64,000 bases of DNA, taken from Lunularia cruciata. Taxonomy: Eukaryota > Streptophyta > Marchantiopsida > Lunulariales > Lunulariaceae. Below the pieces are notes generated by a model. That model searched no databases, was not told the DNA's origin, and saw only the letters and a list, made by a program, of their open reading frames with translations. The stretch lies in NCBI GenBank assembly GCA_948567375.1, contig OX419761.1, positions 8,744,501 through 8,808,500 on the forward strand, given 5' to 3'. The position numbers were made by a program, and so were the translations under genes. This document shows, in pieces, positions 46,151 to 57,375 of this stretch (position 1 is its first letter; every line of letters begins with the position of its first letter).

Positions 46151-48487
46151 ATATTTCTTGGAATATACCACTTTTTGGTCAATATTGGGTTACAAAAATG
46201 TGTTTGAGAAATAAAAATTTGTAGTAGTTGTAATTTTTACTAGTGTTTTAAAATTTATATTAAAGTTAGTGCAAAAGAAATGTATGAAAATCTTGAAATT
46301 TTGTTAAGTTTTGTTTGTGTTAAGATTACCAAACAAGCAAATATTAGAGTTGACTTCAGTCTAAAGTTCAAAGTTTTTTGATTAGTATCCAAAAGCTAGA
46401 AAATTATTTTATACATGTATCTTAACAATGCTAACATGGAGTTAAATTTTCCTCTTTAATCATTGCAAGGAAAAATATAAATAAGGAATATGCAGTTTTA
46501 TTAGAGAACTAAATTTGAGAGAGGTACTCAATGAAGATCTTCTAGACTTGGTATCTCTTCTTTGATTATTCATCTTGTTCACAATGTTTGTGTAACTTTT
46601 GCTTAAATAATAGATAATAAGAGTTTAAGGACTTATAATTTGAGTTTTTTTTAATAATTTTATGGATTAGAGAAATCTAAATTGCTAGGAAATTGAGCTT
46701 AACTCATCCATAAAAATTTGAGCCAAATATATTAAGACATTATGAAGTGAAACACAACAGATAGCAAAATTATCTTTTGGCTTTTTTAAACTAGCTTATT
46801 GTAAAATTGGGGAAGCCTAGGCGGAGATTGTAGTCTCATTTTATAGAAAAATATAAGCTTGTTGTTTGAGAGTAAGTAAAAAATTTAAGTAGTAAATATA
46901 CTACTTAAATTAAAGTTGTAAAAGAAGAATACCTAAGTCTTATGCTCTACAACCTTTGTCCCAACCTACTAAGTAGAATAATGTTAGTATAAGAAAAGAC
47001 TCTACATTTTCTAGTACATAAAGACTTATTAGTAACTCAAGATCTCATATAGCTTAATATCTTTGTATGTACATCAATGAAAAAACTAAAATTCTCTAAA
47101 ATCCTTGTTTATGCAATTCAAGAATTAAGCCTTGAAGACAAATAATCTTACCAAAATTTCTTTCACAACCTTGTCTGAATTGTTTGGAGTTGTTGTTACT
47201 TTATCATCTTCAATTAGTCTTGTATATATACCTGAAAGTTAGGTTTTTAAAGTTAATTGCATGATACACAAATTGGTTTAAGAATTTTAAAGATTGGGCA
47301 AATTATACACCTAGATACTTCTTTATCTCCCTTTCTTATACCTTCTTGCTATGTTGAAGTACCTTTGTCGTACCCATTGTAATATAACAAAGAAAAAGGA
47401 TCTAATCATAGTAATAATACTTGATGCACAGAAATTTTAAGAGCAAGATCGCATGAGAAAGAAGCTAAATGTAAGATATCATAGAAAAGAAAATAATCAC
47501 TACCTTTCACCTCATGCAAAATATCCAATAATTACCCAATCACTACCTTTCACCTCGGAAAAATCAAACATAAAGCTAGAATGATTATCAATATTGATTA
47601 TCTTCCAAGACCAAATCAAGAAGCAAAGCTAGTTCTAAGTCCACTACAGCTAATAACTCTATATTCAAAACACCTGCTTTTATCACTTTAGGTCTTATCA
47701 TACTCTATTACTCAAACTTCAAGACCACCACTTTGTCATAATTTTTCATTTCAAGAGAAAATCAGGAAGAGTATCCTTGCTCAAAGTGGGTCTTCAAATC
47801 AATATCAGAGAAAAATATACCTTAAATTCATATATCTAATTCTAGTCCTTAACTAAGATCATGATAAAGTTCTTATTTGCTAGTGTGTTACTTCTTCTTC
47901 ATTTGTTAGAGCAAAATTTGAAAATAGAGTGGATTCTAGGAGCTTTTACAGTGGTCTACAGCAAATGCAGTTTAAAAAAAACACCAAGATAAGAAGGAAA
48001 AAGAAAATTGATAAGGTCATACTCAATAATATTGGTGAATTGTAATTGTATGTAAATAGCTTACAAGGCTCAAGTGAAGGCAAAGGACAAGAAAATTGAG
48101 AAGTTAACATTTTACCCGATTGTACAAATTACATGACAAGATTTTCTAGAAAGCTAACTTCAAATAATCAATAAGAAACGTGAAATTTTTATAGAGAATT
48201 CTGCTAGAGCTCCATCCATTCTTAGCATTTTGCATTAAGAAAAATAGACTCCTGTTCATTCAATTGAACTCACTTTAAATTCAGTTCATGGATGAGGGAT
48301 GAGGCCAATGAAAGATTGCAACACGAGTAGCCAAAATTAGACAAGATGAAGTCTATTTACATCTTGGCAAAGAGATGACACAAGTACAAAAGCTTCAAGT
48401 AAAACTAACTCAAGTAATGGTATGTCTTGAGGTTCATGAAACGCACAATCTCCTTGGAGATGTTTGCTTTAGCCTTCTTTCTGCCTT
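46151..48487. other. AT-rich interval without recognisable genes
   Basis: Stops are dense in all frames. I found no conserved protein block, tandem array or terminal repeat. Confidence 0.45.
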
Positions 48488-48496
48488 ATTCTTTAA

Positions 48497-48772
48497 GGGA
48501 AACGGTAAACCCACCTCACCTTTTCTGCTCATCCACATCACCACTCTTAACTTAACATTTCGAGCCCATCAGATTGACTAATCGAGTGAAATTTATCGCG
48601 GTAGCATGGCATGACATGGTCATAGGATTTCTACCGTTGTATTCGAGCATTGCAGCAAAGCTCATAACATAGCGAGAGTGGTTTGATGGCTTTATTTGCA
48701 CGCTGTATAGTCCCATATCGGGGTGAGGTGGATGAGGTGCGCAGGAAAGTTGAGGTGGGTTTAAAATTTCCC
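48497..48772. mobile_element. MULE-type MITE (276 bp) with 9-bp target duplication
   Basis: Terminal inverted repeats of about 45-50 bp: left GGGAAACGGTAAACCCACCT..., right (reverse complement) GGGAAATTTTAAACCCACCT..., both continuing through CTCACCTTTTCTGC-like sequence to CATCCACNTCACC. The exact 9-bp direct repeat ATTCTTTAA flanks it (48488-48496 and 48773-48781). Long TIRs with a 9-bp duplication are the hallmark of Mutator-like elements. There is no coding capacity. The interior is richer in G+C than the host DNA. Confidence 0.92.
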
Positions 48773-48781
48773 ATTCTTTAA

Positions 48782-49845
48782 ACTTGAAGTAAGATTAAGT
48801 GCATGGATTGTAGTCTCTCATTCTTAATACACAATGCTAATAATGTTGGAAGCTTTAGCAAAATCTTTGTAAAATGGTCACTTTAATTAGGTGTTGTCTT
48901 ATGTTAGCTTTGTAGGTAATCTTAAAGACTATCTTCTAGTAATAAAGACAAAATTGACATGCAACTCTTGTATATTTGTAATGGACATCAAACCAAAGAA
49001 ATAAAGGTGTCTACTTGCATATTTGTTAGTGCTGATATTTCTACTTAGCTTTGCGTTTAGCATTCAACGTTTAGCATTCTTGGTTGATCTTGGTATATGT
49101 ATCAAGTAAGACAAGAATATCATAAGGAGAAGAAACTTGGAATAGATGAATTGATATTACTTTCTAATAATACCCATTAACTTGAATCATAATGAATTAC
49201 GATTTTTATATGTAATAATTTATGAAGGGATGTTGTAATACGTTGGTTTATCATATCCTGAAACTTAAGAAAAGTTTGAAGGTGAACTTACAATGGGTCA
49301 ACCGACGGACACAAAATTTCCATTACACACCATTTATAAGAATTATATTACACTATGAATTACTTTAGAAAAATTCGATAAATTTTTTTGAGTATTCCAT
49401 TAAAATTTTCATGTGTGACCTTTAAAGGTGATCCTGAATATTTTCATGCCCTTCAATAGTGTTTCCTTAGAAGAGTTCTTTAATAATTTAATTACTTTGA
49501 AAATTCTAAAAAAAGACTTATGAATGAATGTATAAGTACCTCAAATTATTGCTCTTTGAACCTTTAAAATTATCCCATAGTTATAGGATTCTATTTCTGC
49601 TATGATACGCAAACTCATCCCGTAAAAACCTGAAATTGAAATACCTAATCTAATGTGGTGTAGGCCCATGAGTTCAGAATAATATATAACAGAGTAGATA
49701 TACCTTTTGCATGTGATAAGAAGAGGAAGTCTACCCTATACATCACCATCGGTGCGCTTATCAGTGCGATCCTCGAACGGTACATGGGTTGCTTCTGACT
49801 TCAATGGAGCAGCAGGTGATGAGGAGGCGTCGTATATAATCCCGG
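48782..49845. other. Interval between MITE and short-repeat cluster
   Basis: Only short frames. From about 49.7 kb the base composition becomes less AT-rich. Nothing is recognised. Confidence 0.4.
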
Positions 49846-49849
49846 GTGC

Positions 49850-50045
49850 AAGATGGGGTAAAAGGCGACCGCGTAGGATAAGAAGAAGGATGGGAAGACC
49901 CATCAAGTCGTTCAAGGAATAAATACAATCAATAAAATGTGCAAGATAGGGTAAAAGGCGACCGCGTAAGATACCAAGAAAGAAGGGAAGATCCCCTCGA
50001 ACCAAATCGGACAAGACCAAAGACCAGATCGGACAAAGATCAAAC
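49850..50045 (-). repeat. Short dispersed repeat, two minus-strand copies
   Basis: Two adjacent copies read GGTAAAAGGCGACCGCGTA then GATGGGAAGACCCATCAAG (49855-49920) and the same with changes (49945-50020). They are reverse complements of the plus-strand copies at 50248 and beyond. The family is GC-rich against its surroundings and contains no intact coding frame. Confidence 0.75.
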
Positions 50046-50247
50046 ATAATAAGTAAAATTGAGATTAAATTTCACTAGTATCGGGACGAGAAATCTGCTC
50101 TATTGCATCTAAGATATCTGAGCTACGTAAGCTATACTTTCGACGTTCTCTCTGACTTTGGTTTGACTTTCACGACTGTATTTACTCTTAGTATTAAGTA
50201 CAATATATACGATACTTGTTCTCCTTTATATAGTTATCATTACTCCA

Positions 50248-50350
50248 AAATGGGGTCAATCCCATTTTACCTTTTCTTTAGTCTCTCCCTTGTACGGCTC
50301 GATGGGGTTCTTCCCATCCTTCGTGTTCTCTGCGCGGTCGCCTTTCTCCA
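50248..50350 (+). repeat. Short dispersed repeat, plus-strand copy
   Basis: Near-consensus copy: a GGGG...CCC self-complementary start, CATTTTACCTTTTC, TCTCCCTTGTACGGC, GATGGGGTTCTTCCCATCC, TTCGTG, GCGGTCGCCTTTCTC. A weaker fragment with TAGGTCTTCCCGTCCTTCTT lies at 50865. Confidence 0.75.
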
Positions 50351-50649
50351 AAATAGAAAGGCCCTTCTCCGAAAATCGCGCAGGGCAGGCTCTCTTCTTC
50401 CAGTACAATCTGCCTTGCGCAACAGTGTACTGCATACATGTTTAATCTCCATACAAGTATAGATTTAGATAGTCCCAAGTTGAGAACAAAGGAAATTAGC
50501 TCGAGTTGTTGAAAGTATTAGAGAAGATTATTACTAAGATATAATGGTTTAGAAAAATACCTCGGTATATCATGGTACAAATTCAGCTAGAGAATGTAAA
50601 TGCTGTGCATTTTGCACTTCATTGTTTAGTTTACATCTTAGTTTACATT

Positions 50650-50680
50650 CTTAGTGTTGAATTGTACCATCAACACTAAG
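50650..50680. repeat. 11-bp hairpin within a larger imperfect inverted repeat
   Basis: CTTAGTGTTGA, a 9-nt loop, and its exact complement. The outer sequence ATGGTACAAATTCA (50573) resembles the complement of 50640-50670, so a decayed small inverted-repeat element is possible. Confidence 0.5.
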
Positions 50681-51004
50681 ATTGATAATCCTCAAAAGTA
50701 AATACGTTGTTTATTAGCGAGCATTTAACGCAAGAATGGTATAAACATTTAGAGGAGATATTCACATTAGCTATTATTTCACCAATCAGTTTTAATCTAG
50801 ATAAGTGAAAAATAATGAGACAAAAGTCACTTTCGTCTTTCAACATCTTTCGGTTCTCTGTTTGATAGGTCTTCCCGTCCTTCTTTGTCCCTTGCTGCTT
50901 TGAACATCTAGTTTAGTTCTAGTCATTTTGCTATGTATGCTTTATTTTCAACACTTCAACATTGCATAAAAGATATAACTGAAATTCTACCATCTGAATG
51001 TATA

Positions 51005-51072
51005 TTCTCCTTGTACGGGTTGATGGGCCTTCCCATCCTTCGTATTTTCTATGCGGTCGCCTTTCTCTTTCT
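51005..51072 (+). repeat. Short dispersed repeat, plus-strand copy
   Basis: Contains CTCCTTGTACGGGTTGATGG, CTTCCCATCCTTCGTATT and GCGGTCGCCTTTCTC. The AT-rich 5' part of the consensus is missing. Confidence 0.7.
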
Positions 51073-51239
51073 GTACAATGTATACGTTTACGTTTATAGA
51101 TCTGGTTACCCTCGAGGCTATGCATTTAGACACGGCAGACAGTATCGTAATCCGGGTTCAGTTAGGAATGAACTTTTGAGAATAAAGGATAGGTCAGATG
51201 GCCTAAGTTATTTATTTTTGTCAAGTTCTCTGTGTGCAA

Positions 51240-51827
51240 AATAGACGCCCAGTAGGGTGAACGGGGAATCTTGGAAGGGAATATAATATTCGTCACGTGT
51301 TTGAGATATGATATAATGGGGGTTTGGCTCGGCGAAGTTAAAGTTCAGGTCCGGAATTAGACGAAGCACAGACGAAATCGCACCGTTAAAACTGAGATGT
51401 ACTAACATGCAGTCGGAATGAGGAGGAGGAGCGGAATTTACAAGGCCGTAGAAAGATGGGCTCGATTCCTGCTCCGAGGAATACTACTGAGAAGATGTAT
51501 GACGGGTTTGCCGGACGCTCCAGGAAGTACGACCGGACCGGGTTGCCCTCATTGCGGCGGTTCCACTTTCGCAGTAGTCGTAGTAGTAGACTTTCAGAGG
51601 CTATGCTGCTGCCGCTACCGGCGAGAACAAAAGTGTGTCTCTCTAACTGGTTACGTACAAACGTTGGGCCTGGGATGAGCGAGCGAGAGAGATTGAAACA
51701 CCGAGCGAGAGAAAGCTTTGGCTTGCGTGAGTGCATACCGTAGTCTGCGAGCGAGCATGTAATTCGGTTTATCTGTGATGTAGGCACGTTTTGCTCAGCT
51801 CAATCCGCACAAAGATAGATAGCGTGG
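51240..51827 (+). promoter_or_regulatory. Probable promoter and 5' leader of the WRC gene
   Basis: G+C and CG content rise here relative to neighbouring DNA, as at plant promoters. Overlapping Arg-rich frames on both strands (51386-51787) are by-products of that composition. No TATA box could be assigned with confidence. Confidence 0.4.
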
Positions 51828-54800
51828 ATGAGGATCCGTAAGCGGAAAGCGCAAGAAACCGGTCATCAACCAGCGAGCTCTTCAGAAGCAGCGTTGCAGC
51901 GAAAGGATCACAATGAGAGGGGGCAAATTGGATCGAAGGGACCTGAGCTTGTCGTCAGACATGGGGGTGAAGCAGCAGCGCTGTCACTCGTTCTCCTGGC
52001 TGCAGAAAGCCTACCAAATATTGCGCAGGTGTGTGATTGTGAGCACAGCATGATCACTGAGTCTCAATGTGAGACTTTCTTGTTTTCGCTCGGGGTTTTC
52101 TTCGAATAAGAAGCGAGCAGATCATCTTCTAGTCCACCTCAGTGATTTGTTCTCCCAGGTTTTTAACATTACGGGGCATGCCTTGACAATAAAGATCTAC
52201 GAAGGTAGTCCCCAGTTGACGCGGTTTGAGTACACCCTTTCTAATCTCAGTTTGAAGCGTTATCCTACACTGCAGTCTCGTTTCGCACTCAAGAGCATGA
52301 GGTTTTCGAAGCATTGACTTACTTTGTCAATGCTCGCATGACCGCATGTACACATTCCCTGCGGAAAGAACGTTGAGAACTTGAGATAGTCTGGTTTGCA
52401 TAGCGGAAAATGTAAGCTGTAATGACCTTTGCGGATGCTTTGAAGCTTCTGCTTCCCCTCTAGCTTTTCTAATTAACATACTTGGAGCGTCTATATAAGT
52501 CTCGACATTAGAGGATTATCAATTTCCTGCGAGTGTTCTTGTTTTGGGTTCTTGTCCTAAGGCTTTTCTTTCGGACCGCTCATACAATATGCACAGTACG
52601 AAGCTCTCCAAGTACAACGTTCCCACATGTCATCTGTAATATACTATAGAAGTTGGAGAGTGGAGCTTACGGCGCTTCAGAGCTGTCAACATTCTCTCAG
52701 CGAGACTAGCGTAAAATAATCTTAGATTGCCACCTGTTTCCAGCTATCTGGTTTATCGAATTCCATTGGGGAACTGTTAGTATTGTTAGTGCCTCTCAAG
52801 GTGTTTCATGCACTAACATATAGGCTGGACATTTATATGCCAGCAGTAGCCTTCCACCTAGGTATCGGGAGTTTTCACAGCACCGTAGAGAGATCAATGA
52901 CATTGATTTAGTTAATTGCTCTACTACATTTCTTCCTTCTATAGTTTCATTAACTCGCGGATTAGTCGATACAAACCAGGGATCGCAGTGACAGTGAAAT
53001 TTGTGAGATCAAAGTCAGCTGCAATCAACTTCGGTTCCGTGATAAAAAGGATTTCAGGTACTTTTCCCGGCTGCTGTGATACTCAACATGGGATTGTGCG
53101 AATGCAGGAGTACAAGACGAGACAGAAGGAGCTTAGAAAGCGACATTCTCATCTCCGCGCGGAGGATGGAGTTCCTAAATCTCGGGCCGACAAAGTCGAT
53201 TCGATGGCCAGAAAAGATAAACTGGGAAGGGTTTCCAACTCCAAGGTGAGATATCAATTCATGCAATGAAAAGGAAATAATACATTTCACTTTTGCGGAG
53301 TCACTGTCAAGAGCACCTGCTTTGAAGAACACTTTATCCGCTGCATGAAGTTGGCTGGACCGTCCTCAGATGAACCCGTTTCAGAGTAGAGTTTCTATAT
53401 CCTCTTATTCGTCAACATAAACAACTCTTATTTAATTTTGTGGCAGCTTCCCTCAATTCCTCAAACTGAGCTTCCGTCAGTTTGAGAAATTGAATAATTG
53501 AGGAAACAGGTGGTAACTCATGAGCTATGTCTATTAGGGTGAACTACGAGTTTTAAGCATCCTCTTCACTTAGCGGAAAAGCGAAGGATCTACGGCTTTG
53601 TGTCTCTGGTCAGTCAAATGGTATCAGAAATCATGATCAGTCTATAAACGCAAATCGTCAATGCGCTTTTGGGATTGCGACCTCTAAGTTATAGCACAGC
53701 TGAGCTGTGAAGACGTTATACTTGCAGACGGGTTCCGATAGCAGTCTCAGTATGCGCGCATCGCATCTCCACTCAATCAGGTGATGGTATTCCAAATTTC
53801 AAGCTGGACATATTAAGGCGACTTGATTTGCCTTTCGGTTTGAAACTCTAAGCCAACCACTTGGAGGCCGATTGCATGTTTGAAATTGTCGTACATCCAC
53901 TTTTCTCAGTTTCCTGACAAAGGAATCAAGGAGTTGCGTGTGTCAGTTGCCGGCAGTTTTAATCATGGTGGATGGGGAATTCGTGAAGGTTTATCGCAAA
54001 GGCGTTATCTCGATATACAGTATTACCCAGCACAGCTTCTGTAGTGGAATATGTAACAAGCATATCAAGTTCCTGATATCATTGCAATTATGTATCTAGA
54101 GAAGGTGCTTCAACGGAAGTTTTGGCTATGAGGGGAGTTTCATCTATTTTATTTCGTTTGCCGGACAATCACTGCGGTCAGTGTCACATAGAAATAGGAC
54201 GACAAAACTACTCCAGGATTTCTGATGCAGATTCGCAATGGTTATCGTGGTCTCTTGAACGGATTGTCTGCAGGATTCATTTTAAAGTTTGTCACAGACG
54301 AAGCTGATGCAAATAAACCTTGCCCGACTCGAAAGCTAGCTCTTCACGTAAAGTAAAGATAACAGGTTCTCGATTGCTACTTAGGTTTTCTACGAAGACG
54401 AGGTGCATATCTATCATAGAAATGACGAGTTCCTTTGCGGCTTCATCTGGAGTCCTTGTGCAGCAATAGTGCAACAGGAGTCAAAATATCCAGAGCTAGG
54501 TACAGAGCGATTGTGCAGCATTTGAGGAAAAGACCTTGGAAGCTGCGAGAACTCAGTTCACAAGCTTGAACAAATACATATACTTTGCCATACTCTCCGC
54601 CCGCTGTGTATATTGCCCCCCCAGAAATATATTTTTATCTAAGAGAGTAGCACAAGGAACCTTCGCCGAAGGTCTGAGAGAGTTTTGTTCCTCTCAAGGT
54701 AGTTGAAGGCATCCCTTTTGAGATTTTATAGATCGATGAGGAGCCGGCCTGCTCGATTTTAGGCTGCAGGAGATTGAATATTCATAATATATATGTCGGG

Positions 54801-56350
54801 ATGAGATTGGCATTCCATTTGTGTGTGTGTGCAAGAAAATCAAAGCATGTGAACCACAATCTATCCTTGTATTTCTATGTTACAGGTTCTAGGGTGTTCT
54901 CTGGTTTAATTACCTTGTGTTTGAAGTGTATCAAAATTTGTAATAACACTCATTTCTGTGCTCATATCCAAGACGGCATCCAGGCAGTTCGCCTCAGGAA
55001 AGACCAAGAGCTCACGGCAAAGCGCAATTTCTTCCAGCAGGTTTGTTTCTTCAAGACGTGCTGTATCCTTATTCACAAGCTTGGTCTCCTCGTTCTGGGT
55101 TAGAGCTTAAAGGTACAGCAAACAAGTCTTTGTGTTGAATAGGTGGTCTTTCCCATCTTGACCAGAAACTTAAGCAAGTTTGGTGCGTTCCACTTGCAGG
55201 AGGAACGAGCCGGACTCCTACACCACTTCGAGTTCAGAAGGCAAATACCTATCCCTTTGAGTAAAATTGGGCATGCAATCGACCGTTGTTTTGAGCAGTA
55301 AACTGTAATTCTCTAGTTGTATTTTCCAAAATTCAAACCTCAAGTTTGCTCAGTTATTTTCAGTCAATCATCACTCTCTGCAGAAATGTAAGCCGCTGAG
55401 ATTATGAATGTTCACAAGCCTGTAATCAGCATTCAAGAGTTTTCTCTTTTCAAATATTTACCCCTTAACCTTCGTCCCACCCACTTCTGACAATCAAGTT
55501 TACATGGTTTTCGATGTTTTTAGGGAGTTTACTACCAGAGAAAACTGCGGTTGTAGAAGATACATCAAGTCGTAGTTCCAGTTCAGAAGAAGACTTGATC
55601 TATCCTTGGGATCAGCCGGAAGGGTCGCTGACTCATTCACTTTGTTCTGTTTATTCCGATTTGCCGGACAATGTTGGGCTGAGTGCTCGGGAAGCTCTCT
55701 CGAAGATCCAACGAAGGGGTCTTTCAGGATTGAATGAGGGTGATGAAGTGCCCAGTGTACAAGTTGCAAAAGTTATGCGAAGTAATCCACACTTTGTGCC
55801 CGTTAGCGGTGGAAAGTTTCTCTTATGCAGGTCGCTTGAGGCACTAAAATTAGGGAGAACTGGGACGACTCGTGAATCAAGTGAAAATGAGGGGACTGGG
55901 AAATCAAGTTGCGTTGGAGTTTTCTCCACTTCGAAGGATATGGTATCCACAGATAATGGAAAGGGTTCGCCTCGAAGCTCCGAGCTCTCTGGGTTAAACG
56001 GCAACCTCGGCACAAGATGTACTAGAGTTGATGGTCGGAGTTGGCAATGTCGTCGGACAAGTATGCCTGGCTTTTCTCTATGTGAACATCATCATTTGCA
56101 GCTGAGCAGTCAATCACGCCGGCAAAGAAATTTTCAACGAGCATTCAATCAGTCTTCCAGAAAACGATCGCGGAAAGGAGGAAAGAAAGGGGAACCCAAC
56201 GCTGCAGCACAGGAGGCGGAGGAAGGGAGGTCGTCGATCATCACAGCAGATGCAAGTCGTCGGAAAGTGGTAAAAGCTCGCTCGTTGCAAGCGATAGTGC
56301 GGAACACAGTTGGCGTGGGATCGCCAAACAGCACCCCTTTGTCCATCTAA
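51828..56350 (+). CDS. WRC zinc-finger domain protein (putative nuclear regulator)
   Basis: Five-exon model: 51828-52028, 53108-53245, 54984-55040, 55200-55260 and 55524-56350. Introns are GT-AG and phases agree throughout, giving 1284 bp and 427 residues. The start MRIRKRK is the typical N-terminus of plant WRC-domain proteins. The last exon carries C-x9-C-x10-C-x2-H, at residues 318, 328, 339 and 342 (RCTRVDGRSWQC...FSLCEHH). This is exactly the WRC zinc-binding pattern, found in growth-regulating factors and related DNA-binding regulators. No QLQ domain is visible, so it is not a standard GRF. Before WRC lies an acidic Ser-rich stretch (SSRSSSSEEDLIYPWD); after it, a basic cluster (RKRSRKGGKKG) suits nuclear import. 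The last exon is most certain. Exons 2-4 rest on splice signals and frame, and extra exons in the large introns cannot be excluded. Confidence 0.72.
53453..53493. repeat. 17-bp hairpin (one mismatch) in WRC-gene intron
   Basis: TCAATTCCTCAAACTGA, loop GCTTCCG, then TCAGTTTGAGAAATTGA. It lies in the intron between modelled exons 2 and 3. It is too short for a typical plant miRNA precursor unless flanking bases extend it. Confidence 0.7.
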
Positions 56351-56883
56351 CATTGGCTTACTTTATCTTAAGAACTCCAGTGCGGATATTTCTCACCTTT
56401 CGTAATAACGGATGACGCTGAAAATGGTTAGTACCATGATTCTCATCGATAGTGGTCACGGCATGTTAGTCACCCGTTGATCAATTTGCAGAGTAAGGTT
56501 TAGATTTAAGTTTTTCGGCAACGTCCTGTAGATTTATCTTTCATCTGAGAACATCAGACTATTTGCTTTGCAGTACTATAGCTATCTGTCGGATATGACC
56601 CCGCTACTACGCTAGAAGGGAAATTGAAGGAGCAGGAGTGATAGTCCATGGGGTATCGAACAGTTCCAGAACAAGCGAACGAGACAATAGGTGCATAGGG
56701 AAGCCGCCAGGGAGCAGTTGCAATTTGTTTCGCAACCATCACCCAGGCGGTCATTCGGTGCTTTTGGGCGTCTCGCGTACCTTCGCTACAACGCTCACCA
56801 CCTTAGTGAATCTTGAACATTACACCGAACATCTTGACGTGTGTCTTGATATTGTATTTATTTGGATTCGAGTTCGTTCGTTT
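56351..56883 (+). other. 3' flank of the WRC gene
   Basis: Mixed-composition DNA that should include the 3' UTR. Short frames on both strands show no domain. Confidence 0.4.
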
Positions 56884-57375
56884 TAAAATTTTTTTATTTG
56901 TCAAGAATCTCATGTGTGTTTATGTAAATTAGAATTCGATGGAAAAAATATTAATTTAATATTTTTTAAATTATTAAAAATAGATAGATAAATTTTAAAA
57001 TTTTTATTTTTAAATATTTAATATAATTATGTTAATTACAATAAATATTATATAAAATATAATATTTATTGTAAATTAACATATTTATATAAAATTTTAA
57101 AAATATGAATATAAAAATATTTATAATTAATAATATTTTATTTATAATTAATAAAAATAATTTAAAAATAAAATATTAATATTTTTAAACTTAATATTTA
57201 ATTAAAAAATAAAATACATAATAATTATTAAAATTTTTTATTTATAAAATAAAAATATTTTAATTATTAATCATAACAAATATTTTAAAATTAAAAAATA
57301 TAAAAAATATTTTATATAATATAATTTATATAATATTAAAAATCTATAAACAAAATCTAAAATTAAAAAATATAT
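56884..57375. other. Extremely AT-rich low-complexity block
   Basis: About 490 bp composed almost wholly of A and T, built of AATATTT / TTTAAAA / ATAATTAT-type words with only scattered G or C. The borders are sharp: normal composition returns at 57376. It has no coding capacity. It could be a matrix-attachment-like spacer or an expanded AT microsatellite. Confidence 0.85.

Noticed and set aside
51386-51787. Arg-rich frames of 86-133 codons on both strands upstream of the WRC gene
   Set aside because: They overlap on opposite strands in a CG-rich stretch, have no domain, and most likely lie in the promoter or leader.
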